DNA of 12,041 bases, from assembly GCA_947626705.1 (NCBI GenBank), contig CANQTJ010000044.1, positions 1 to 12,041 of the forward strand, in the 5' to 3' direction. This DNA is from an uncultured Clostridia bacterium (GTDB taxonomy: Bacteria; Bacillota; Clostridia; TANB77; CAG-508). Within the stretch, counting starts at the first letter, position 1; the number at the start of each line of letters is the position of its first letter. A model generated the notes under the pieces. The model searched no databases and had not been told where the DNA came from. It was given only the letters and a program-made list of their open reading frames with translations. The translations under genes were made by a program, and so were the position numbers. Shown piece by piece: positions 6,118-12,041 of the stretch.

Positions 6118-8916
6118 TTATTCAACAACTACATTTTCATCTATTACTTCATTTATTGAATTAGATATTATATTATTTCCTTGTTGTTCTTTTTTCTTAT
6201 CCTCTTTTTCCTTTTCTTGTTCTAATGAATTAATCAAATTTTGTAATCTCTTAATATCTGAGCCCATAAGTTCCCAATCATTATTTTTCATAGATTCTGA
6301 TAAATTTTTATTTGCTTTTACTATTGCATCTATTAGTCCTTCTACATCTTCTGTATTTTCAACTTCAATATTTGAAGCTTCCCTTGATAATAAATTTCTT
6401 AATGCTTCTTCTAAATTATTACCTATAGCAACTTTGTTTCCAGATGCTACAACTATTTTCTTTAAAGTAGGTATTTTAGATTCTTCATTTAGCATTGTTT
6501 GATATATTGATTCAACATATAATAATGTATTGTTTATTGGAACAACTATCATATCTTTAGTTACTCTTGTTCCAGTAGTGTTTAAACTTTTTATTTCTGC
6601 CGAAATCATTTCATCTTGTTCAATTTGATTGTCTAATTGCATTGGTCCTAAAATATTACTATCCTGTGAAAATTTATATAATTTTAATTTATTTGTACTT
6701 CCATCTGTTGTACCTATCAAATATGAAATTAAATTTTGCTTTGATTCTGGAGTGTATACTTGCACTAATCCAATTTCATTATTATATTCATTATTTATCA
6801 TTGTATTATATGAATGTAAAGTTGTACCAGAAGATTTTGATATTATAGTATTGTTATACTTTGCAAAATCCCATAAATCATCTGTTCTATATAATACGTC
6901 TGATTTTACATTATGATATATCTTTAAAAGCTCAGCTTGGACACTATATAAATATTGTGGATACACAAAGTGTTCTGAGATATCTTGTGCTATTTCTTCA
7001 TTTATATCTTCAAATAATGTTGGATATACATTTCTATAAGCCATAGCTATTGGATCTGTTTTATCTGTTATGTAAAATTTCATTGTTCCATCATAACTGT
7101 CTATTATTACTTTTACTGAATTTCTAATATAATTTATCTTTTCTTTAATTCCATCATGTTCGATTGATATATATTGTGAATATGGATATTCACTTGAAAC
7201 TGTATAAGCATCTAATACCCATACTATTTTTCCTTCATCTGTTACAACTGTATATGGATTTGAATCATATATTAAATATGGCATTACTTTCTTAGCTCTT
7301 TTTATAATATTTCTATTTATTAAAATTTTACTATCTTTTGTCATTTCTGTTGATAATGCCAGTTTTAAATCTCCTGTATTTATTCCTAATATTATTCTAT
7401 CTATAAAATTAAGTTTTAAACCTGCATCTCCACTATATATTGAAGTATGTTCTATACCATTTTCATCAGTATAATCATATTCTTGTTTATTTTTAGTATT
7501 TGTAGCTATTGTATCATTTGTTTCTAATCCAAAATATATTTCTTGCTTTATTGTTCCTAATTTATCATCTCTACCAGATACTTCTTTTTGAATATAATTT
7601 ATATTTCCTGTTTCAGATACATTTGAAGCTGATATAGCTATTTGTCCTATCCCATGTGTATATTCATACGTTTTATTATTATATGTTCTTCCAGAACTTG
7701 CTATCTCTCTAGGAGATATATATAATAATTTGTCTTTTCCATTAATTTTATATTTTGCTATATTTGCATTTCTATAAGAATAATACCCTGTTCCAGTTTG
7801 ACTATCTTCTAAAGTTTTTAATACAACATCACTATTTATTATTTTTATATTATCAATTATTGAATTATTTTCATCAACTTCTTGTTGTGATATAGTTCCT
7901 GTACTTTCCATATTTTGTTCTTCAACATCTATATTGTAAGCAATTTTTGTGTACTTTATATTATTTTCTAAGTATTCCTTTTCTTTATCTAATGTATTAG
8001 AATTTACAAATACTAAATTAAAAATAAATATTACAAAAAACATACATACTAAATATCCAGGAATTACAATTAAATTTTTCAAAACTTTTGCTGTATTATT
8101 TTGGTTAAATGCTTTTACTGCTCTAATAATAAATACAATAATTACTATTGCAAATATTAAATATCCCCATCTTTGTACTATTACATCAGTATAACCTGCA
8201 CCTATTATTTCAATATCTTCTGCTGGACTCATATCATTTTTTATAGTTAGCATTTTGTTAAGTGATATATTTGTTATATTTAATGCTGTATATATTGATA
8301 TAGCAATTGCTATTAATACAACATTTCTAACAGCTTTTTTTACTAATAAACTTTTCCTTAACATTTTACCATCTATACCATCAAAATTCTTATTAAATAC
8401 AATTATATAATAAATTGCCATATATACCGTTAATCCAACTATTATTCCAATAAAATATATTAATATTGTATTTATTAATGGTTTTTGAAACATATAAAAT
8501 GCTATATCTAAATTAAATATTGGGTCTGTTATTCCAAAAGATGCATTACTTACACATAACAATATCCTTTTCATCAATATATTGCTTATAAATGCACTTA
8601 ATATTACCGAAATTATAAAGGATATTGATTTATTTATTAATTTGGGAAATTCTTTCTTTTCTTTTTCAAAAAACTCTTTTAATCCTTTTTTTATTCCTCT
8701 ATTTGTTAAATAAATTAAAAAATATAATAATATAAAATTAATACCAAAAATTATGCACCTATATTTTAAATTTGTCCAAAAAGCTTGTACATAATTTTCT
8801 CCTAATTCTGTATATTGTAAATATGTTCCTCTTAAACTAATAAAGCTTACTAGTGTAAATAATACTATAAATAATATTACTATAGCTATTCTTAGTTTAT
8901 TATTTTTCTTTTTCAA
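6118..8916 (-). CDS. UPF0182 family membrane protein (COG1615)
   Basis: A 932-residue protein. Seven hydrophobic helices fall at about 9-29, 53-71, 96-115, 146-174, 194-214, 248-268 and 280-304, followed by a large domain of about 620 residues that is probably outside the cell, and a charged, coiled-coil-like, Glu/Lys-rich C-terminus (about 865-920). Family hallmarks are DPIFNLDIAFYMFQKP (131-146) after helix 3 and KEYLENNIKYTKIAYNID just after helix 7. The family occurs in Clostridia, actinobacteria and cyanobacteria at about 900-1000 residues, and its biochemical role is unknown. Translation starts at TTG (8916), supported by a strong AAAGGAGGT site (8930-8922) and by the positively charged MKKKNNK start before helix 1. 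It lies 20 bases after ftsY with no terminator between, so the two are cotranscribed. Confidence 0.88.
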   Translation of the reverse strand: MKKKNNKLRIAIVILFIVLFTLVSFISLRGTYLQYTELGENYVQAFWTNLKYRCIIFGINFILLYFLIYLTNRGIKKGLKEFFEKEKKEFPKLINKSISFIISVILSAFISNILMKRILLCVSNASFGITDPIFNLDIAFYMFQKPLINTILIYFIGIIVGLTVYMAIYYIIVFNKNFDGIDGKMLRKSLLVKKAVRNVVLIAIAISIYTALNITNISLNKMLTIKNDMSPAEDIEIIGAGYTDVIVQRWGYLIFAIVIIVFIIRAVKAFNQNNTAKVLKNLIVIPGYLVCMFFVIFIFNLVFVNSNTLDKEKEYLENNIKYTKIAYNIDVEEQNMESTGTISQQEVDENNSIIDNIKIINSDVVLKTLEDSQTGTGYYSYRNANIAKYKINGKDKLLYISPREIASSGRTYNNKTYEYTHGIGQIAISASNVSETGNINYIQKEVSGRDDKLGTIKQEIYFGLETNDTIATNTKNKQEYDYTDENGIEHTSIYSGDAGLKLNFIDRIILGINTGDLKLALSTEMTKDSKILINRNIIKRAKKVMPYLIYDSNPYTVVTDEGKIVWVLDAYTVSSEYPYSQYISIEHDGIKEKINYIRNSVKVIIDSYDGTMKFYITDKTDPIAMAYRNVYPTLFEDINEEIAQDISEHFVYPQYLYSVQAELLKIYHNVKSDVLYRTDDLWDFAKYNNTIISKSSGTTLHSYNTMINNEYNNEIGLVQVYTPESKQNLISYLIGTTDGSTNKLKLYKFSQDSNILGPMQLDNQIEQDEMISAEIKSLNTTGTRVTKDMIVVPINNTLLYVESIYQTMLNEESKIPTLKKIVVASGNKVAIGNNLEEALRNLLSREASNIEVENTEDVEGLIDAIVKANKNLSESMKNNDWELMGSDIKRLQNLINSLEQEKEKEDKKKEQQGNNIISNSINEVIDENVVVE

Positions 8917-8921
8917 TTTTT

Positions 8922-8930
8922 ACCTCCTTT
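8922..8930 (-). promoter_or_regulatory. Ribosome site that fixes the TTG start of the UPF0182 gene
   Basis: The complement reads AAAGGAGGT, a near-perfect Shine-Dalgarno, five bases before a TTG codon. The signal-anchor-like N-terminus begins exactly there. Confidence 0.8.
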
Positions 8931-8936
8931 ATAAAA

Positions 8937-9842
8937 TTATATTATAGCTTTTACAAAATCTTCAGAATTAAAAATTTCCATATCATCTATTTGTTCTCCA
9001 ACTCCTATAAACTTTACAGGAATTTTATTTTCTTCTACAATTCCAATAACAACTCCACCTTTTGCTGTTCCATCTAATTTTGTAAGTACTATTCCTGTTA
9101 TATCTGCTTCTTGTTTAAAAGCTTTCACTTGTGATATTGCATTTTGTCCTGTCGTTCCATCTATTACTAGTAAAACTTCTTTATCTGAATCTGGCATTTC
9201 TTTATTTATTACTTTTTGTATTTTATTTAACTCGTCCATTAAATATTTTTTATTGTGTAACCTTCCCGCTGTATCTACAATTAAAATATCTGCTTGTAAT
9301 TCCCTTGTTTTTTTAATTGCATCATATACTACTGATGCTGGGTCAACTCCTTCTTCTCTTTTTACTATATCAGCTCCTGCCCTTTTAGCCCATATTTCTA
9401 ACTGTTCTACTGCTGCTGCTCTAAATGTATCAGCTGCTGCAACTACCACTTTTTTGCCATCTTTTGCAAGTCTGTTCGCCATTTTTCCAATTGATGTGGT
9501 CTTTCCTACTCCATTTACTCCTACTACTAAAATAACTGATGGTTTTGTATTTAAATGCAAACTAATATCTGTTACATCTAATATTTTTTTCATTTCTTCT
9601 CTTAGTGCTTGTTTAACTTCTTCTTCATCTTTTATATTTTGTTTTTTTATTTTTTCTCTTAAATTTGATATTATATTTATTGATGTATCCATTCCTATAT
9701 CTGACATTATTAATACTTCTTCTAATTCATCTAAAAAATCTTCATCTACTTTTCTAAAAGTGCTAAATACATTATTTATTTTTTCATCAAGTGATGTTTT
9801 TGTTTTGCTTAAACCTGTTTTTAATTTATCAAAGAATCCCAT
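8937..9842 (-). CDS. ftsY: FtsY, signal recognition particle receptor GTPase
   Basis: A 301-residue SRP receptor. It binds the Ffh/4.5S-RNA particle at the membrane and, by joint GTP hydrolysis, hands ribosomes making membrane or secreted proteins to the Sec channel. An N domain helical bundle (about 1-95) precedes the G domain: P-loop GVNGVGKT (108-115), insertion-box motif DTFRAAA (138-144), DTAGR (190-194), TKLDGTAKGG (254-263) and closing GVGEQIDDMEIF (280-291). It lacks the long acidic A domain of E. coli FtsY and begins almost directly at the membrane-binding helix (MGFFDKLKTGLSKTK), as in other Firmicutes. The ATG at 9842 follows an AGAGGGGA ribosome site. It leads the operon with the UPF0182 gene; smc, its usual partner in Firmicutes, is not next to it here. 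Confidence 0.97.
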   Translation of the reverse strand: MGFFDKLKTGLSKTKTSLDEKINNVFSTFRKVDEDFLDELEEVLIMSDIGMDTSINIISNLREKIKKQNIKDEEEVKQALREEMKKILDVTDISLHLNTKPSVILVVGVNGVGKTTSIGKMANRLAKDGKKVVVAAADTFRAAAVEQLEIWAKRAGADIVKREEGVDPASVVYDAIKKTRELQADILIVDTAGRLHNKKYLMDELNKIQKVINKEMPDSDKEVLLVIDGTTGQNAISQVKAFKQEADITGIVLTKLDGTAKGGVVIGIVEENKIPVKFIGVGEQIDDMEIFNSEDFVKAII

Positions 9843-9915
9843 AATATCCCCTCTTTTTTAAGATTTGTTTTTTATATTAATAATTTAATTTTTATAGTTT
9901 TTGTTTATGTTTGTT

Positions 9916-9944
9916 ATTTTATCATACTTTTTGCTATATGTCTA
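9916..9944 (-). promoter_or_regulatory. Promoter for ftsY-UPF0182
   Basis: On the minus strand: -35 TAGACA (9944-9939), a 17-bp spacer containing TG at -15/-14, and -10 TAAAAT (9921-9916). The leader is about 65 bases. The foldback element ends 26 bp upstream of the -35, so the promoter survived the insertion. Confidence 0.7.
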
Positions 9945-9969
9945 TGTTTTTACTATATTTAAGTTTTGA

Positions 9970-10026
9970 TATTTTTTAGAGAACTTACCTCACAGTGCTC
10001 GTATTATATTGATTTTTTGAACTATT
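9970..10026 (+). repeat. Left terminal inverted repeat of the foldback element
   Basis: 57 bases. Compared with the reverse complement of 10328-10384, only 9978 (A against T) and 9987 (A against C) differ. It contains an outward-facing TATAAT on the minus strand (10008-10003), pointing at ftsY. Confidence 0.85.
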
Positions 10027-10327
10027 TTGTTCATTACATAAAAAAAGAACTTGTAATATAAGAAAACACGCCTCTTTCACTCAGGCTCAATCAATTCTGT
10101 TATATTTTGAATAAATAATTTGTGCAACTGTAATTAATTTAGAAATTCTTAAATCATTTTATGGAAAGAGTTCACTTCTAGTGGAAGGGTGCCATAAAAT
10201 GATTTTAGAATTTTTTAATTAATGAAAGGAAGCCAAAGGATTTATGAAAAATATAACAAATTGATTGCCCGTGAACATTCCTCATTTTCTTATATAAACA
10301 AGTTCTATTTTTTTATTTCATTCAAGC

Positions 10328-10384
10328 AATAGTTCAAAAAATCAATATAATACGAGCACTGTGAGGGAAGTTCTCAAAAAAATA
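10328..10384 (-). repeat. Right terminal inverted repeat of the foldback element
   Basis: Mirror of the left repeat. It ends six bases before the tcdA stop codon (10391-10393), so the insertion replaced whatever terminator tcdA had. It contains an outward-facing TATAAT (10346-10351, plus strand) that would give antisense RNA into tcdA if a usable -35 existed; none is clear. Confidence 0.85.
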
Positions 10385-10390
10385 CTGAAA

Positions 10391-11143
10391 CTAAAATTTT
10401 ATAATATCTTTAATTACTTCTCCCGCTACAATTAAACCTGCAACTGATGGAACAAAAGATATACTTCCTGGTATTTGATTCCTAACTGTACACTTTCTTT
10501 TTGTTTCTGGAGGACATATACATTGTGTTTTACAACTATATTCCATATTTTCATTAATATTAATCGGTTCTTCTTTTGAATAAACCACTTTAAGTTTCTT
10601 TACTCCTCTAGCTCTTAGTTCTTTTCTCATCACTTTAGCTAATGGACACACACTAGTTTTATAAATATCTGTTACTTCAAATCTAGTTGGATCTAATTTA
10701 TTCCCTGTTCCCATACAAGATATAATAGGAATATTAATTCTTTCTGCTCTCATTACTAATTCAATTTTTGCAGTTACAGTATCTATACTATCTACTATAT
10801 AATCCACTGTATTATCTAATATTTCCTTACTTTCTGGCATAAAAAATTCTTGATATATTTCTACATTTGCATTTGGATTAATATCTAGTATTCTTTCTTT
10901 TGCTACTTCAACTTTAGGTTTACCTACTGTTTTATGTGTTGCAATTAATTGTCTATTTATATTTGTTAAACAAACCTTATCATCATCTACCAATATAAAA
11001 TTTCTTATACCAGCTCTTACTAATCCTTCAACTACAAAAGAACCTACTCCTCCAATTCCAAATATTGCAACTTTTGCATTTTGTAATTTTTCTATTCCTT
11101 TTTTTCCAATTAATAATTCTGTTCTTGAAAATTGATTTAACAT
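10391..11143 (-). CDS. tcdA: TcdA, tRNA threonylcarbamoyladenosine dehydratase (ThiF/E1-like)
   Basis: A 250-residue E1-like enzyme that uses ATP to cyclise t6A at position 37 of ANN-decoding tRNAs into ct6A. The nucleotide-binding loop is FGIGGVGS (28-35), followed by the acidic LVDDDKV (51-57), NINRQL (61-66) and DSIDTVTAK (118-126), all E1-superfamily marks. SVCPLAKVMRKELRARG (164-180) is typical of the TcdA/YgdL branch rather than of ThiF or MoeB. Cys204, 208, 210 and 218 near the end (CKTQCIC...KRKC) could hold a metal. Length matches the family (about 250-270). The start ATG has an AGGGGA ribosome site nine bases upstream. No own promoter is clear; it may be read from the decayed region upstream. 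The foldback element abuts its 3' end. Confidence 0.92.
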   Translation of the reverse strand: MLNQFSRTELLIGKKGIEKLQNAKVAIFGIGGVGSFVVEGLVRAGIRNFILVDDDKVCLTNINRQLIATHKTVGKPKVEVAKERILDINPNANVEIYQEFFMPESKEILDNTVDYIVDSIDTVTAKIELVMRAERINIPIISCMGTGNKLDPTRFEVTDIYKTSVCPLAKVMRKELRARGVKKLKVVYSKEEPININENMEYSCKTQCICPPETKRKCTVRNQIPGSISFVPSVAGLIVAGEVIKDIIKF

Positions 11144-11181
11144 TTATTATTTCCCCTATCTTTTATATGTATTTCTCACTA

Positions 11182-11496
11182 TTAATTAACTAATTCAAAA
11201 TATTCTCCCTTGTTAGCCATAAGCTCGTTGTGATTTCCTTCTTCTACTATTTTACCATCTTTCATAAGTAAAATTTTATCACATTTTTTAATAGTAGATA
11301 ACCTATGTGCTATAATAAAGCTTATTTTCCCTTTCGTTATTTCTTCTATTGCTTTTCTTACCATCATTTCAGATTTATATGATAGTGATGCTGTTGCTTC
11401 ATCAAGTATTATAATTTCTGGATTTTCTACCATTACTCTAGTAAAATTTATATGTTCATTTTTCAAACTCATTTTTTCTATTTTTAAAAAACTCAT
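11182..11496 (-). pseudogene. ABC exporter ATPase remnant (C-terminal end only)
   Basis: From about residue 15 of this 104-codon frame the sequence is the end of an ABC ATPase domain. It runs INFTRVMVENPE (just after the signature motif), Walker B IIILDE, a damaged D-loop (ATASLS, where the Asp is lost), IIAHRLST with the H-loop His, then ILLMKDGKIVEEGNHNEL. Walker A, the Q-loop, the signature proper and the whole membrane domain are missing. The first 14 codons are not ABC sequence. They are an out-of-frame reading of the tail of the broken gene upstream, whose TGA is at 11458-11456. A deletion thus fused the two remnants at about 11455. It is not closely similar to the exporter pair at 3018-5994. 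Confidence 0.85.
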
Positions 11497-11872
11497 AAAA
11501 ATATCTTACATTTTCAAGTTCACTCCATTTTTGTGTTCTATAATCTTCAGTATCTAAGTTATATATTTTAGCATTTAAAATTCCTAACATAAATGGAGAA
11601 TGTGTTGCTCTTCTCTGGTATTCTATTTATTTTTTTAAAATTTTCGTTTTCTCCTAACTCATACTCACATTTACTGCTATATTCTTCAAAATAATCTATT
11701 GTTCCAATAACTTTCGGATTGTTTCTTTCTTTTCCCTTTAAATTTAATTTATGTGCTATAATATAAATATATCATATCTACCCCAACAATTTATAGTAAA
11801 TTTAATATTGTTTTCTTTATAATATTCATAAAAACTTTTAATGCTTATAATGAATATTACATATAAAATCAT
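11456..11872 (-). pseudogene. Unrecognised gene broken by two frameshifts
   Basis: Protein-like sequence runs through three successive frames: 11872 to about 11760 (from ATG, with GGAG ten bases upstream; NNIKFTINCWGRYDIF), about 11759 to 11618 (IAHKLNLKGKERNN, GTIDYFEEYSSKCEYELG) and about 11617 to 11456 (QRRATHSPFMLGILNAK, RTQKWSELENVRYFYEF, ending NRKNEFEK). The first break fits a 2-base slip in a TA-rich run, the second one extra C in CCAGAG. Repaired, it gives about 135 residues, rich in aromatic and charged residues, with no membrane segment. I do not recognise the family; it may be only the C-terminal part of a larger protein. The ATG lies five bases after the stop of the NTPase gene, so they were once an operon. 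Confidence 0.6.
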
Positions 11873-11876
11873 AAAT

Positions 11877-12041
11877 TTATCTCCATATATCTCCATTTAT
11901 ATGTTTTGTTAATGCCATAATAAAAGCATTTTTTGTTAAATCAATTCTTGATACTTCATCTTTTGTCAAGAAACTTATTCCACCTTTTCCCTTACTTAAT
12001 TCTTTTCCACTAAATATTTTATCCATAACTTTTCCAAGTTC
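11877..12041 (-). CDS. YjjX-like (DUF84) inosine/xanthosine triphosphatase, C-terminal part
   Basis: The last 54 codons of a gene that runs off the right edge. It starts in frame at ELGKVMDKIFSGKEL, goes on KGGISFLTKDEVSRID, and ends MALTKHINGDIWR. This follows the C-terminal pattern of YjjX-type proteins (LG.VMD...G, then GAIG.LT.G...R, then an alpha helix and a short tail), which hydrolyse non-canonical ITP and XTP to keep them out of nucleic acids. The usual GAIG appears here as GGIS, and the Gly after the Thr-Lys pair is Asp, so the copy is somewhat divergent. No lesion is seen in the visible part. Assignment is from pattern recognition of a short segment only. Confidence 0.6.
   Translation of the reverse strand, partial: ELGKVMDKIFSGKELSKGKGGISFLTKDEVSRIDLTKNAFIMALTKHINGDIWR

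Larger units (their letters stand above)
9970..10384. mobile_element. 415-bp foldback (MITE-like) element
   Basis: This block fills most of the 548-bp gap between ftsY and tcdA. Its ends are 57-bp inverted repeats matching at 55 positions. Both arms stay recognisably complementary inwards: for example a 19-base stretch at 10146-10164 pairs with 10192-10210 with one mismatch, and AGAACTTG and CAATCAATT recur in mirrored places. The axis is near 10177, at CACT-TCT-AGTG. There is no open reading frame of note and no transposase. A TA dinucleotide sits at each outer edge, as expected for IS630/Tc1-mariner target duplication, though TA is common in AT-rich DNA. It is best read as a non-autonomous element moved by a transposase elsewhere. 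The parent family is not identified. Confidence 0.75.

Noticed and set aside
9253..9861. 202-codon open frame on the plus strand
   Set aside because: Antisense to ftsY, which has all its GTPase motifs; the Ser/Phe-rich translation is what reversed AT-rich codons give.
9843..10390. Known structured RNA or CRISPR repeats in the ftsY-tcdA gap
   Set aside because: The only repeats are the two mirrored arms; there is no regular spacing, and I recognise no known RNA family.

Overview
The window is strongly AT-rich DNA with Shine-Dalgarno sites of the AGGAGG type, sigma-A-like promoters (TTGACA / TGnTATAAT) and A+T-rich codon use. Gene content (hemolysin III/PAQR protein, bacterial TyrRS, TM287/288-type ABC exporter pair, UPF0182 membrane protein, FtsY, TcdA) points to a low-GC Firmicute. 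The pilin-like N-terminus of the form KGITLVALVITI is typical of uncultured gut Clostridia. Most genes are ordinary, but the window is rich in lesions and small regulatory or mobile features.

Layout. 1-335: a divergent region with a 33-residue prepilin-like micro-peptide on the minus strand (too short for ordinary gene calling) and a small XRE repressor on the plus strand. TGTCA-type inverted repeats lie between them, overlapping a near-consensus promoter for the peptide. 571-1245 (-): hemolysin III family membrane protein, sharing a two-way terminator with the XRE gene. 1395-2871 (+): a zinc-ribbon protein followed by tyrS, which carries a one-base insertion that splits it into two frames. 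3018-5994 (+): a heterodimeric ABC exporter operon whose first subunit has lost most of its membrane domain in an out-of-frame internal deletion, while the second subunit is intact. An unusual pair of inverted ACTAGT-centred sites precedes it. 6118-9842 (-): an ftsY-UPF0182 operon with a clear promoter. 9970-10384: a 415-bp foldback (MITE-like) element with 57-bp terminal inverted repeats (55/57 identical) flanked by TA, lying between the ftsY promoter and the end of tcdA. 10391-11143 (-): tcdA. 11182-12041 (-): a decay zone holding a 5'-truncated ABC ATPase remnant, a twice-frameshifted gene of unknown family, and the 3' end of a YjjX-like (DUF84) NTPase running off the window.

How the genes fit together. 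FtsY brings ribosomes translating membrane proteins to the membrane, and its operon partner is a large membrane protein of unknown function. TyrS and TcdA both act on translation (tRNA charging and t6A-to-ct6A modification). The ABC pair would be an asymmetric exporter, with one degenerate and one catalytic ATP site, but the broken first subunit suggests it no longer works as assembled here.

The most interesting items for follow-up are the XRE/micro-peptide divergent module with its GC-rich peptide tail, the foldback element, the paired operators before the ABC operon, and the tyrS frameshift. I see no CRISPR array, tRNA, rRNA or intact transposase.
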